Origin: Echinometra lucunter | Taxonomy: Eukaryota; Echinodermata; Echinoidea; Camarodonta; Echinometridae | Reading direction: 5' to 3' | Length of the DNA stretch: 64,000 nt | Assembly: GCA_029962745.1 (NCBI GenBank) | Contig: CM057151.1 | Span: 3,909,262-3,973,261 of the forward strand | In this document: positions 10,678 through 24,562 of the stretch, piece after piece | Layout: each line of letters starts with the position of its first letter | How positions within the stretch are numbered: position 1 is the first letter of the stretch | Notes under the pieces: model-generated | Seen by the model: the letters and a program-made list of their open reading frames with translations, nothing else | What the model was told of the DNA's origin: nothing | Database searches by the model: none | Position numbers and translations under genes: made by a program

Positions 10678-13600
10678 ATGATGTTGCGACGTGATAAAAA
10701 GGATGAAGAAGATGGTGAGCTTATATTTTTAGAACCATATGACGTTTACAATATATGAAAATATGTGTAAATTGATGAATTCCTTGTTGAACTTGAGTGT
10801 GGCAAATGATAGTGTAGTCCCATGTGATGGAAACGATGATGTGTGGTGTTTTTGAATTTAGGCATTTGAGTTTGACTGTGTTACTTGCACTGGCGTAGGT
10901 AGGATTTCATTTTAGGGGGCGGTAGTAAGCGCAGGGGAGGGTGCATGGAGGGGGAGTTCTGTATTGACTGTGTATAACACTTCCCCATGCGTACGGCCAA
11001 GAATTTCCACTTCATCCCGAATGTGGACCACGCTAAATCATGTAGGTTCAGCACTATAATATCCCTATAACACCGACATTGTATGGGGAAAATCTTCTGA
11101 GTTATGCTTATTGATCAAATTGGCAATTCTATGACTTTTATGCAAGCAGCTGCTGCTCTCTGTTTTATTTAATCAAAGATTTTTTCTTAAAAAATAATTG
11201 TAGAATGAATGAATATATTTTAACTTGTCTAACCTGTTGCCTGTTGGACCTTCTTGACCTTAAATCTTGTTGCTTTTTGAAACATCACTGTATAGGGCTT
11301 GTTCCCTTCATTTAGGTATATGTAAAATTGTTTTTATATTAATATAACATCTTCAACTGATATATCTGAACTGCAGTATTTATGATGATAGATGTTTTTG
11401 TCATATACTTTCATTTGTTTAGGAGCACAAATTTCACTGGCAAGCTACATGTACCATGCATTCCTTTATAAAGAAGCTGTTTTTTGTTTTGTTCTGTTGT
11501 TGTAATTCTTTGCATGTTACCATTATTTATTGCAGGAGGATCCAATCCTTTCCAAAATGTGGATAAGAGCACAGTTCTGCAGGAGGTAATTATTTTTGTT
11601 TTATTTGACATTTTACTTGAAAATAGGATTATTTTGTGATTATTGTGTTAAATTACAGTTTCATTGTTCTTTTTTTTAATCTGATAAGTAGTTGATTTAG
11701 TCGTCAGTTGCTCTTTTATGTCATATTTTTATCTGTTTTCTTTCAGGCTCGCATGTTCAACGCTACCCCTATAAACCCCCGAAAATGCTGTCATATCTTG
11801 ACAAAGATTATGTACATCATAAACCAGGTAAGATTTTATAATAAGATGTTTTATTTCAATCAAGGAGATCATTTAATTACTAAGTTCTTATATATAATTT
11901 GAAGCATACAATTTGAATGAATTCTTTTAACTCGATAACTCTATTTTTTGGTAATGGTGATAATAACACTACTATTTATCATAGTGAGCAGATTTCTGTG
12001 CTTAGATTTATATGTGCTGTGGGATAAAATGATAATCACTCCACTGTTATAGATTTAATAAACAAAACAAATTATTGGTTTCACAATCTTGACTACTTTA
12101 GGGTGAGTCTATTGGGACTACAGAAGCTACAGAGACTTTCTTCGCAATGACAAAGCTCTTCCAGTCAAATGATGTAAGTATGAATGAAGGGTTATGACAC
12201 TTAATTTTTCATGTAGTGTTTCAAAATGTAAGTTTATGTTTAGTGTAGATGTCCAAGTCATGTTGATTTTTTTTCCAAATTTTGTATCACATAATATGTA
12301 AACCAAAATAGTTATTATGAGTTGACAACAGCTTCACCCAGCACTGCTTTCATATTAAGAAAAAAAAAAACTTACTTGTTGTCCATGTTCCTTCTAAGCA
12401 TTTTCTTGCTAATATTCAACAGAAATCAGATTTTACTTGCTTCCTTTCTGTTCACCTATAGTAGACCAAAATTGTAATTCATATGATACAATAATCCTGT
12501 TCAATATCTTCAGGTGATGTTACGTCGAATGGTGTACTTGATGATTAAAGAGATGGCAAATCTTGCTGAGGATGTGATCATTGTAACAAGCAGTTTGACT
12601 AAGGATATGACAGGCAAGGAAGATCTCTACAGGGCTGCTGCTATACGCTCCCTCTGCAAGATTACTGATGTGAGTTATAAGAAATGTGTCTCATGATATA
12701 TCGTAATTCTTATGGTATGATGTATCTAATATGGCCATCATAAGTTTAAATTGAAATAATACAGTTACCATGGATACCGAATAGTGACCTGTATTGATAT
12801 CAATGATGGGAATGCATTTTACCATGAACAAAAAGCTGTATCCTGCATACACTTACCGGTATTTGAATTCTCACTCTCTGACACAGAGTTCAATGTTGCA
12901 AGGTATCGAGCGTTACATGAAGCAGGCCATTGTGGACAAGGTATCAAGTGTATCTTCAGCAGCTCTCTGCTCATCCCTGGTAAGGACGCACAAAGAATAT
13001 TTGTTTTGTATTATCAGCAAGGCATATGGTTTAAGATACCATATAAAGAGCAAGTTTAGTGTATTGCCTTGAACATAACCAATAAAATAAATGATTCTAA
13101 TTTATCTGATCATAATATTAAGTTGATAGCATTATGAAAGTATGGAATTGCCCAAGTGGAAATTAAAATGATATTTTAATGTTATTTATTTATTTATTTG
13201 TTTATTTATTTATTTTTTTATTTATTCATTTGTCTTTTTCTGTAGGGTGGCTCCATCAGTGATTAAAAACTGTTTTCCGTGGAGGCCCTACAAAAAAAAT
13301 ACATAAGATAAAAAGATACATAAGATACAAACATACTGGTATATCAACAATACTTGAAAAAAAAAACCCATCAAAATAAGAAACCATTGGCTCTTGTTGA
13401 GATATGATGTCTCTGTTGGAAAGATTTGTAAAGGTACTTTATATATTTGCAAGATAATCTGTTTAAAATAGGTTGGAGGTAAATCTTAATTTCTTGCTTT
13501 GTTTCTGATTGATAGCACTTGCTGAAGCAGAGCCCTGATGTAGTCAAGAGATGGGTGAATGAAGTCCAGGAAGCAGCATCTAATGATAACATCATGGTCC

Positions 13601-16600
13601 AATATCATGCTCTTGGCTTGCTTTATCACATCCGTAAGCATGATCGTCTGGCTGCATCCAAGATGGTCAGCAAGTACACCAGAGGTGGACTCAAGTCACC
13701 CTATGCGACCTGTTTGCTGGTATGTAGATATAATATTAATGATCTTTTGTATTAATAGGAGGCAAAACATAATGCCAAAAATATGATGATGAGGTCGTCT
13801 GGTAAATTAGGATGTTTTAACAATTTAATATACCTTATTGATTATATATTGATATTATTTGTCTGAGGTGTATTCTTAAGAAAATGGGAGAAAATTTGTA
13901 ACAAACTGCTATTTTCATTTCTTTGTAGATTCGTATTGCTGCAAAGCTTCTTGCAGATGAGGATGCAGGGTGAGTGCTTGTACTGTTTAGTTAATGCTTG
14001 CCCATGGCAAGTAGTGATTACCTTGATTTCATCTCTCCATGTCACTCTGTATTTTATAGAAATAGGACTTATACAAATTTTATACCATCATTTTTATGCA
14101 GGACCTAAACATTTTGAAAATTGTTGAGTAAATTGGTATTAATGAGCATGGTTATTATTGTTTAGTTTTGTTTATTTCTTCTATTTATAGGTTTGTAGTT
14201 GATATTCTTTCCATTTATTTACGGAGCATAAATTATACCATATGATTGATATAATGCTTCATTTAATTCTGTTAGTTTACATGTGGGATTTTCTATGGAG
14301 TAAGTTTGGCACTTTTGTATATCATTGCATGACATGACCTGTCTCCTAAAACATTGGCCTTATTTATAACATATGTCCTTCTCATCTTCCTACCATATAG
14401 TCATGACAGCCCCCTGTTTGACTTCATTGAGAATTGCTTGAGACACAAGAGTGAGGTGAGTATATTCTTCATTAGATGATGTAACCAGGAAACAAATCAT
14501 ATGCAGAGATCTTTATTACACAATAAAAGGGAAATGTATACATAGTAATGTAGTTGAAGTGCACATGAATGCATCAAGTATGATTTTGTGTTTGATTGAT
14601 GTTAAGGTCAAAAGTTTAAACTTTGTTTCCTCACAATGCATCTCTGAAACCCAGGTAGTGATACTGGAATGTTGGTGAGTAAAAAAATAAAGCATTTCAA
14701 AGCAAAACGATGAATAAAAACAAATGCTATTCTTCTAGTGACAGCTGTTTCTACATCAAATCATAGTACCAACCATCTCTCTGTTATTCATAATTAATGC
14801 ATCTGTTACATCACAGTCAGTATTATTTGTTTCTGTGTATTAGATGGTGATCTATGAAGCTGCTAGTGCTATTGTCAACATGAAGAATACTACATCCCGT
14901 GAGCTGAACCCAGCTGTGTCTGTCCTTCAACTCTTCTTGAGTTCTCCTAAACCAACCTTGCGCTTTGCTGCCACCAAGACCCTTAACAAGGTGAATGGAA
15001 AACCTTGCTTTGTGTGATTGCTCACTTCTCTCACTTATTATTAATAACACTTGACCAATAGAAGAGCATGTCTTAAAAAGTCGATACAGAATATAAAGTT
15101 ATTCACCTTTCACACAATTTCTACAGTTAGATTTAAATCAGAGTCAATCATCATATTTGTTTGTCCAATGATAACTTGCTGCAGTGTACATACATAAGAA
15201 GAATTTTTCGGTTTGTACTGTATTTTCTTTTGATAAATTCATTTGTTTTTCAATGATGGATGTAGCTATAAAGTAAAAGAAGTTTTGCAATGTCTTCTTT
15301 TTGGAATTGTGATAGGAATGGCTTGTGTTGAGCATAGGGTGATTATTGTTGTCAATGCACTTTTGACATGAACATTTCATTGCTTTGATTAGTAATTTGA
15401 TATATACTAACATCTATTATGCAAGCATTTCTTCAACATGGCAGAATTCACCTGCTGTTTGTTCTCATTTCAGGTTGCAATGACTCACCCTGCTGCTGTC
15501 ACCGCATGCAACCTTGACCTTGAGAACCTGATCACTGACGTGAACCGTAGCATCGCAACCCTGGCCATCACCACCCTTCTGAAGACGGGCAGTGAGAGCA
15601 GTGTGGACAGGCTCATGAAACAGATAGGTACCTTCATGAGTGAGATCTCTGATGAGTTCAAGGTAGTGGTGGTGTCTGCTGTGAGATCGCTGTGCTCCAA
15701 GTTCCCTCGTAAGCATGCAGTCATGATGAGTTTCCTCTCCAACATGCTCCGTGATGAGGTAAGAATTGTGTGGAAAGGTCTAGCTATGTTGAACTTGATC
15801 TTAATGATATACACAGCAACTGAGTGAAGAACTCTTCAATACTCTGGGTTGCAGATGTTTAATTTGAATTTAATTAATTGGAAAGGCATTTTTGAAGCTC
15901 CTTAGAGAGGGTAGGGATGCTACTGAAAGGGTTAGTTTGTTCCAATTTTTGACTGTCCTTGGAAAGATTAAATTTAGATATATGATTATTCTGGTTGTAA
16001 TTTGTGACTGGTGTAGTTTTAATTCCTTTCCTCTAACCTTGTGAATGACCACTGGTGAAATTCCTTTTTAGATCAGGTGGAACTGACACAATCTTGCTTC
16101 CTAGTGACGATTAGCACATAAGCCCCAATGGAAGTCATTCAGGATTTGGTTTCTCTTGAACTCCGTGAATAGTTGTTAGTAACAAATCTTGTAGCACATC
16201 CTTGGACTTAAACTACATTTAGATTTTGCTTGATGCAGATTGGTTTGCTGCTGCTGCTCCATAGTAGATTTTGACAATGCTTTTTCTTCTTAGATGGCAG
16301 AAGTTTACACCAGTTGGTTGAGTTTGAATATTGTGCCTTGCTCTTAGCTTGTGCCCTTCCCACACCCCCCCCCCCCCCCCCATCGTTCTGTTTCAGCTGC
16401 TTCATATTTTGGTATGTGATATTATGAATGATGAATGAAGGAATGGATGAGAGGATGGCACTTTCATGATTAAATGTGTGACTTACCCGTGTAATTTTAC
16501 GTAATACAGAAAGTGAACAAATTTTGGGGTTCCCATGATACATGTCTGTATATCTCCTCATTCTTGTTCATACCTCAGGGTGGTTTTGAGTACAAACGAG

Positions 16601-19600
16601 CCATAGTGGACAGTCTGATTGCCATCATTGAGGAGAACCCAGAGAGCAAAGAGACGGGACTGTCCCACCTGTGTGAGTTCATAGAGGATTGTGAACACAC
16701 CTCTCTAGCTACACGTATCCTGCATCTGATAGGACGTGAGGGACCACGTTCACCTAACCCTGCCAAGTATATTCGCTTCATCTACAACAGGGTCATCCTG
16801 GAGAATGCTGCCATCAGGGCCGGTAAGAGTATTTCTAGTATTGCCTCTTGTGTATTGCTAATGCCCATGGACTATTGCACTGTTTTCAACATGTCGTCAT
16901 ATTTCAGAAATAACCATGAAGTATCACCAAGAAACCCTTTCCTCCGCCTTTCCTGGAATTTGATTGAATAAAGTGACATGAGTTCTTGGGAACAATTACC
17001 TATGTATCAAAACACAAAATTTGATTTGAATGGAAAAACAATTGATATATTGGGCTGAAGAAAAAAAAATGTTTACATTTGTTTAATTTCAAGGTAGATG
17101 AAGTTACATGCAAGATCTATCTTGGTGAAAATAATGTAAAAATATAACGAGACAAATAAATGTAGTAGATTTGATAGTCAAATGGATTGTATTGTGTGTA
17201 ATAAGGCTTAGATAATATAATAATCAACCATTTTCTCCAATTTTTCATTTACAGCTGCTGTGAGTTCCCTGGCCAAGTTTGGAGCCCATTGTGAGGAATT
17301 GCTACCAAGCATCGTAGTCCTGCTGGAACGGTAAACCTCTCTAGACATTTCAAATAGTTTTCTCATCTTAGAATGCTTCTTGAATTGTTTTGTAGCGTTG
17401 TATCAAGGAGACGTGGATCTCCCCTTTCATGATCACACTTCTCTTCTTCACCATATTTTGTACCTGCTTGTGCAATGTTAAAATGATGTGGGAAAAGATA
17501 TCTATTAAATATGTGTTACTTTAGTTACTGATAACATAACAGTTGTCAATGAAGTCTAGATTTACAGTCATCTGTCATGTTTGCTTGTAAATTAGATCTC
17601 TCCTGGATTCAGACGATGAGGTTCGTGATAGAGCTACATTCTACCTGAGCATCTTGAAGCATGGCCAGAAACCTCTCAATTCTGCCTACATACTAAATGG
17701 TAAATGCAGCTTTTCATTTTCATTCACCTTACTCCCATTCTGATACTTTCAGGATTGAATGTTTTTAACATATATGAATGTGTTTTTTCATGGTTTGTAA
17801 ATGCCAGATAAGTTATGATACTCCAACTCCCTCCCCTCATTTGTTTTTTGAGTAATTTCATTGCTGTTGGGCAAATACAAATGGCTTTCTTCATGTCCCT
17901 AGTCGTGTACGTGTTGACTTGTCCAAAATCTGTGACGAAAATTGATTCTGATGTTACGCTTTATAGCTTTTAAAGTAGAATAATCTTAATCTTAAGTGCC
18001 TGTGCAAATGTATAAGTTATCTTAGGTCTGTTTAGCCATAAAGCATATTGGATTTTAGTTTGTATCAGTCAAATCCTGTTTGACTTGAATTGAGGTATTT
18101 CTGCTCCCCCTGACAGGTCTTAGTGTATCCATTGCTGGACTAGAGAGGGCTCTTCATCACTACACGCTATCTCCTTCAGAGACTCCATTTGATATGAAGA
18201 CTGTACCCATTGAGACACAACCATTGACAGAGCAGAAACCAGTCTGTAAGTTTCTACTTGTTTACACCACTGCATTACTGTCAAAAATTGCAGTGATCAT
18301 TCGATAAAATTAGTGTGAACAATAACTTCATGATCATAGTGTTTTAGATCTAGGGGCTGTTGTAAAATTTCACAGGCATGTTTTGAATGATGCGAGCCCA
18401 TCCAGTGAAATTTCAATTGTCAAACTTCAATGAAAATCATTTTGACAGAAATGCATTGTATCAATTTTACCTTGAGGTTTTTCATTCTATAATGCCAAAT
18501 GTTTTAGCAGTGTGCATATCAATGAATCTGTAATATAAATGTAACCTTCACTAGGGGCTTGTACTGTTTATTTTTAGTAGTGGTAGGAAAACAACTCTAT
18601 TACTATTCTTTGTTTTCTTTTCATTAGCTGACATTAGTGCTCCAACCATGACAAAACAAGAGAAGATGGCTCCTCCTACCCAAGATATATATGCTGGTAA
18701 GTTTACAGTAAATGTTTCCAGTTCCATTATACATAGTATTCAGTCAAAGAATAAGAAATCATTTGATGAATAGTATTAGGTTATCATGGTCTTTTGAAAT
18801 TTGTTCACTGTGCTAAGTATTAGAACATGCATTCATGATTGAATTGTTATTCCTGTGTTGTGTGATAGTACTAAAACTTTGTTATGCACTCTTTCAGAGG
18901 ATGTGCTGCTGCATCTGTATTAGGAGGATAAATTTTATAGTTGTACATTCAGGTTGTAGACAGAACATCACAAAATGACTTACATGAAGCTCTGTGAGAT
19001 TTTTTTTTTTTTTTTTTGGGGGGGGGGTTATTGTTTTCTCTTTTTTATTTTTTATTTTGTTGTTATTGTTGTTGTTTGACATTATTGTTTCATAATATTA
19101 AATTCAATTCCAGACCAACTGAAAGCCATTCCTGAAATTGCTGAGTTGGGGCCACTGTTCAAGTCGTCAGTAAAGCCGGTTGAGCTCACCGAGTCAGAAA
19201 CAGAGTACATGGTCAGGTGCATCAAACACACATTCCCAGAGCACATTGTTTTCCAGGTAGATATATCATTTGTTTGGAGTCAGAAGGGCATTAAGTGTGT
19301 ATAAAATGATATGAGTTAATGCACCTCTAGCTCCGAAAAGACGCTATATTCATGGATAATAATGAATAGCAAGCCATGTACAAAATCCCTTCGCCCTTTA
19401 AGGTTTTTGTGTTATCATTTACAAGTCTTCTCCCCTCACCATCTTGACTGCTACTTTCATGTGCTTACCTACATGTAGTGTATGCATGTAACTTGGAAAC
19501 ATATATCTTTTCCTGTTATCAAAGTTCATATAGGAAGTCTACCTCTCTTAGTTTTCTCTAAAACTTTTTATGCCTGTTTCAGTTTGACTGCACCAACACG

Positions 19601-21859
19601 CTGAATGACCAGCAGCTTGAGAATGTAACAGTACAGATGGAAACCGCTGAAGCATTTGAAGTTCAGGCTTACATTCCTGCCCCTGTCCTCAAGTACAATC
19701 AGCCAGGCACAACATACACAGTGGTGCAAATGCCAGAAGACACCTCTGATGGTAGGTAGTCAAGATGTCCTTTAGAATGCACTTTGCTGTGGGACAGTAC
19801 TTTGATGATCCCACCAAATGGATTACATTATCTGTGTTAATATGTATTCTCTTGTTGGAGATATGAGTTCTGGAGTCAGAAGATCGTTAGTTTGGCATGA
19901 AAGGATATGAGTTAATGATCCTTTGGTTCCAAACAGACAGTACTCTAGTCATGAAGCAAGAAATACAACATGCCATTTCAGCGAAAATCTTTTATGAGAA
20001 GAATCATCGTAATAGTAACCACTTTACCATAACAAAGGCAATACAAACTTATTATTGGTGCATGATTTTATTATATATTTTTATTTTTTGGTTTTTGTAG
20101 TATCTGGAGCATTTAGTAACACACTGAAGTTCACTGTGAAGGATTGTGATCCTAACACAGGAGAGCCTGATGAGGAGGGTTATGAAGATGAATATGTGGT
20201 GAGTACAATCACTTCTCTTTAAAACCCACTGCACACTGTACGATCCGACTGCGACCCGAATTTCAAACAAATGGCGTTTTTAATTAAATACGAACAAGTA
20301 AAATTATCTTATTTGAAGTTAGGAATAATGATAGGAATACTAAAATCAAAATTTGGTTAACTGCAAGTCAGAGTAAAGGCCAAATCAGCTTCACATCGTA
20401 GCCGATCACAAGATTGCTATGACGTCACTATGTTTCGGAATTGAGTTCACTTTTATTCCTACAGGGAGGCTAACAATAGCCCGGAATTTCGAATATAATA
20501 TTCATACGACTATTTACTACTTTGATCGTTAAGATGTTGTAAGTTTGATGTTCTTATCAAATGCTATAAGAAATTTCTAAAAATCGGATCGCAGATGAAT
20601 CCTATAGTGTGTGGTGGGCTCAAGTCTATTAGAAATGAGTATTTGGAATTTGGTTTAGGTAGATTTCAGAAAAATAGTTTATAAAAAAAAAACAGGTTTT
20701 TCAAAATAGATCTGATAATTAGAAGAGTGTATGTAGAAGTGAATTGGTTCTCTTTGCTTTAAGAACTAGAACTTACAGCATGGCAAAAACTAGGCTAATC
20801 TGAGAGTAATTTCAAAATAGTATGTATTTGTAAACACAGCCAAGTATACAGCATAGTAAGTAGTTCAATTTTCTTGTTTGATCTCTAGTTGAAATATATC
20901 ATGTACTTTTATGTAATATTTTATTTTCAGTTGGAGGATATCGAGATTGCCTTATCAGATCACATGCAGAGAGTACTTAAACCCAACTTCATGGCATCTT
21001 GGGAAGAGGTAGGAGAGGACTATGAGATGGAGGAAACCTATGGCCTCTCATCCAAGAGTCTTGAAGGTAAGAACAACCCCAGGATCACAGTAGGGAGTGA
21101 AATGAAATATTGACTGCGCAGATGAATCGAAGGATCACAGTACGTAGTCACATTAAATTTTGACTATGTAGATTAATCAAAGGATCACAGTACATAGTCA
21201 AATGAGATATTGACTGTGTAGAGACACCCTAGGTTTCTTGTCAGTGGTATAATAGCCCCACATTACAGGCACTCAGTATAGGCAAATAAACAAAACAATT
21301 CAAAAATTATAGAGAAATCAAGACCCCCCCCCCCCCCCCCTTAAAAAAATCAAATATTTATCGTAAGAAGGACGTCATTGTAATTTTAGACTACCTGCAT
21401 ATGTAATCAAGCGAGGCCCTGGATACTATAATCTTGCCCATGCTAAGTCTTGATGCAAGTAGTCATATTTTTATAATGATTATTGCATTTTGATTAGAGG
21501 TATAGAAATCAGAATAGGAAAATTCTTGTGGGAGGGTTGTCAATATTTTTTTCATTTTGTGAAAAATGTAGGATGATGCTAGCAGTGCACCACCCAAACT
21601 CACTGCTCTTTTTTCTTCCCCATCCACAGAGGCTGTCAAGGAGATTGTATCCTTCCTTGGTATGCAACCTTGTGAGCGCTCAGACAAGGTGAGTGAAGGG
21701 AAGAGCTCTCACACCCTCTACTTGGCGGGTGTGTTCCGAGGTGGTCATGATACCTTAGTCAGAGCACGCCTTGCCCTCCAGGATACCGTCACCATGCAGA
21801 TCACAGTAAGAAGCACAGATCCAGGAGTCAGTGAACTCATTGCATCATCAGTAGGTTAA
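10678..21859 (+). CDS. COPG: Coatomer subunit gamma (gamma-COP), complete 21-exon gene
   Basis: Gamma-COP is a core subunit of the COPI coat, recruited by Arf1 to Golgi membranes for retrograde and intra-Golgi transport. Exons: 10678-10714, 11536-11585, 11747-11827, 12102-12173, 12514-12669, 12887-12979, 13516-13719, 13929-13969, 14401-14455, 14844-14990, 15474-15758, 16579-16822, 17255-17330, 17596-17699, 18117-18245, 18628-18696, 19114-19256, 19583-19751, 20101-20198, 20931-21066, 21630-21859. All junctions are GT-AG and in phase; the sum is 872 residues, against about 874 in vertebrates. The N-terminal two thirds is the HEAT-repeat adaptin-type trunk (for example [20 protein letters not shown] in exon 5). 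The C-terminal third is the appendage, from about [18 protein letters not shown] in exon 17, with a conserved tryptophan in [15 protein letters not shown] (exon 20). An in-frame TAA at 10663 fixes the start; ATG at 10678 is followed directly by a second ATG at 10681, which matches the vertebrate start better. Confidence 0.97.
15870..16070 (-). mobile_element. Non-LTR retrotransposon C-terminal fragment in COPG intron 11
   Basis: The minus strand encodes [20 protein letters not shown] and SLRSFKNAF, the typical last residues of the reverse-transcriptase ORF in many invertebrate LINEs (pattern FPRT-x-x-WN-x-LP-x-x-V-x-x-x-P-S-L-x-x-FK). Only this short 3' end is recognisable, so it is an old 5'-truncated insertion with no function of its own. 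Confidence 0.6.
21081..21223. repeat. Minisatellite, about 2.7 units of 52 bp, COPG intron 20
   Basis: Three occurrences of GGATCACAGTA (near 21082, 21133 and 21184) are each followed by a TAGTCA-AAT-GA-AT-TTGACT-TGTAGA block. The units are about 52 bp and differ at several positions. The first starts just 15 nt past the exon 20 donor. Confidence 0.8.
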
Positions 21860-22016
21860 TGTCATAATGATGGAAGATGATGGTGTCCTGTACAGAATGG
21901 AATTACAAGATAAATGTCAATGTTCATACAAGAGGTATATTGGAAATGGTTAAAGAATGTACTTGAAAATTAATACTTATTTGATAGTAAAATGCTTGTC
22001 GCATAATTATGATAGA

Positions 22017-22022
22017 AATAAA
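22017..22022 (+). terminator. Proximal AATAAA polyadenylation signal of COPG
   Basis: AATAAA lies 158 nt after the COPG stop codon and is followed within 30 nt by a GTTGGTTGGG stretch, a plausible GU-rich downstream element. It is the first canonical signal in the 3' UTR. Confidence 0.6.
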
Positions 22023-23046
22023 GTATATCTTGCATGTTGGTTGGGTTTTTGACAAGAACTCTCTCAATGAGAAGTTTATTCTAACTTTACCTGTGAAGTA
22101 TACTTACCAAATTTTCCATACACTTAGTTAACTTTAATCATAGTTTTATTTTTAAGTTCAAATGGTGTTATCTGTGTATTACCCTCTGGTTCTGTTGCCC
22201 AAGCAGAAACTACAGCCACCCATGTACATGAAAATAATGTTTTGGGAGATTAAAGTTGATCTTGTCAACACGGATATATATATATATTTATTCGTTTTAA
22301 GAAGTAAGCAGATATTTCTGTGAGGTATTCAAGGTATCTGTGATATATTCAGTTTCTAGCCTGGATATGACTTTAGATATCAAGGTGAAACAAAAGATAA
22401 ACAGTCATCTACTGTATACCGCAAAAGTGCATGTAAATGTACTTCAGTACATTGATGCTTTCCCCATTATTTCAATGTTATTTCTAGAAGTTGTTTTATA
22501 GAATTAACTTAATGAATATCTGTGATTTCGATGTGAGAAATTCTAAACTTCATCCAAGTTTTGGACATTTTCAGTTTTCTTAAAATACTATGATCAGCTC
22601 GAGGCAGTGATCAACAAATTCAACACTAAATAAATACGGGAGTCCTTGAAGATCATTCATGTGAAAAATTGCAAGATTGTATGAGATTTGGTAACATGTT
22701 GGATTGTTTCTAGGGAAAGGAACTTTCATTTAAGAAACTCACAATAAGTTACAATTTTTCTTTTAAACATGTCTTGTCTTCTTGGTTCATTGTATATCTC
22801 TCTCCATTCAGAAATTATCCTGAGTGAACTTCAATAATTGAATACATAAAAAAATATATTGTTTGGCTACCATTTGAAGTTATAAACAATTTAACCACTT
22901 TAATGTTCAAACACAATATGTTCAATCACAATTGTTTTTATATTATAGGTGTAAAAAAATTAGTAGTATTAATGCTTTATGTAAGCAGAAATTGTGTACT
23001 TTCACAATTCTTGTACAAGTGATTAATGCACAAGTAATCATGCTCC

Positions 23047-23052
23047 AATAAA
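23047..23052 (+). terminator. Distal AATAAA signal, possible long COPG 3' UTR
   Basis: A second AATAAA follows 1.19 kb after the COPG stop and has a GTTGCGTGAGCTTGTGGT stretch downstream. The 1-kb interval between the two signals is AT-rich and free of obvious repeats, as expected of a long 3' UTR. Which signal is used cannot be told from sequence. Confidence 0.4.
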
Positions 23053-23212
23053 GTCTGATCTAAACGAAAAATCTAGTTGCGTGAGCTTGTGGTCCATGAG
23101 CATGCCATTTTGTGTGTGTCTTTACATTTGTGTAGGTATGAGTGTATGATGTGTATTTTAGGACATTAATATAACCAGGTAATTTAAAATGTTCATGGAA
23201 ACCAAACAAATA

Positions 23213-23363
23213 CAGTTGAACCTCGTTATAAAGAACACTGCTACAACAAACTTGTTATAACAAGGTAATGTTGCTGGTCCCACTTCTTTGTACTTTGCTT
23301 TTTAGCCCTGATATAGAGGTAATTTCATTGGTCCAGAGGAGTTTGTTATAACGAGGTTGCTTG
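23213..23363. mobile_element. Tigger/pogo-like MITE with TA target duplication
   Basis: The left end CAGTTGAACCTCGTTATAA is inverted at the right as TTATAACGAGGTTGCTTG, and the element is flanked by TA on both sides. A second AACTTGTTATAACAAGG motif lies inside. CAGTNNAACCTCG-type termini and TA duplications are typical of pogo/Tigger elements of the Tc1/mariner superfamily. It has no transposase. Confidence 0.7.
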
Positions 23364-24084
23364 TACTTTATTATAAAGCAAGTTTTGTTGTAGGTTGATT
23401 GGAAATATGCTACATCAAAAGATGGGCAGGACAATTTCTTTTACTATTCTGGAATAGTTTATTATGAAGCAATTCCATTATCAACATTCATGTAAAGGGA
23501 TCTGTTTACAAATTTTCTAAGAAACGTGATTATCACAAACATGCACTTCTGTTCTTGATAGAAAATAAATATGTCTAATTTGCAGTTATAAATTGGATTT
23601 CAATGCATTTTATAAATATAACAACAATACATGACTTGAAAGCAAAACAGAAAGTTTACACATTAAAACTTAAACACTAAATATAGTTTTATATTCCCAA
23701 CACAATCAAACATGATGTGTATACATATTAAAGTAAGTTTACAGATTACCAACATGTTTTCTATGAAGTATGTTGCAGCCTTTAGATTTTAATTTTGCCA
23801 GTACATTGCCATTTTGCCAAATTCAGGGAAAGCCCTGCAATGCTTGTTCAAATATAAGGAGGGAAACCCTGACAGTTTTTCGTGTTCACATACGGCACAG
23901 TAAACCATGCCACTTGTAATGAATGCACATTAACGCATCAAAGCTCAAATACAAGAGAGTTTTGCCAAAATTTGTGCAGACAAACTCATGATATCATTTT
24001 TTGTGCTAACTTTGAAAAGAATTTCAGTGGTATAAAGCTTTTTGCCGCCACAGGGCAAAATAAATATGCCTCTTGCCTCAGCAG

Positions 24085-24562
24085 TTTTTATGCCTCCGCC
24101 CACCGTAGGTGGTTGCCAGAGGCATTATGTTTTCGGGCCGTCCATCCGTCCGTCTGTCCCGTTTTCGTTCTCGCGATAACTTAAGAACCGTTTGATGGAT
24201 CAACTTCAAAACTTGGCTCGTGTGTGCATATGGGAGGGACAATGATACAATCAATCTTACGATTGATATCAATCGTAAGTCTATGGCAAACCATGTACTA
24301 AAGAGATATAATTGATTGTAAGATTGATTGTATCTCTGACTTCTCTGTATGTTACACCCCCCTGATTAGATTTTGGAGTCTCAAGGTCTCAACTCTGTGA
24401 TGGTTCATCTCCAAACTTGGCTCATGTATGCATATGGAAGTCTGAGAATTGTCTCATTAGATTTGGGGGTCACAAGGTCAAAGATATATATGCCATATAT
24501 TTCCGATCTGGCAATTGTGGAGGCATAAATTTCGACCGCGCGGTCGAGGATTCATCTAGTTT
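24085..24562. mobile_element. Dispersed GGCGGAGGCATA-type repeat, long copy
   Basis: It starts TTTTTATGCCTCCGCCCACCG and ends GGAGGCATAAATTTCGAC, then a CGCGCGGTCGAGG and ATTCATCTAG tail. Inside are TCCGTCCGTCTGTC repeats, and AACTTGGCTCATGT-type phrases occur twice, at about 24209 and 24415. A short copy lacking the interior lies at 46.3 kb, so this is a repeat family with deletion derivatives. The inverted TATGCCTCCGCC/GGCGGAGGCATA ends suggest a DNA-transposon-derived MITE. No coding capacity. Confidence 0.7.
24244..24334. repeat. Nested palindromes inside the GGCGGAGGCATA element
   Basis: A perfect 24-bp palindrome (CTTACGATTGAT then ATCAATCGTAAG, 24256-24279) overlaps a perfect 17-bp inverted repeat, GATACAATCAATCTTAC at 24244-24260 against its complement at 24318-24334. 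Two alternative hairpins are therefore possible from the same left arm. Confidence 0.85.
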
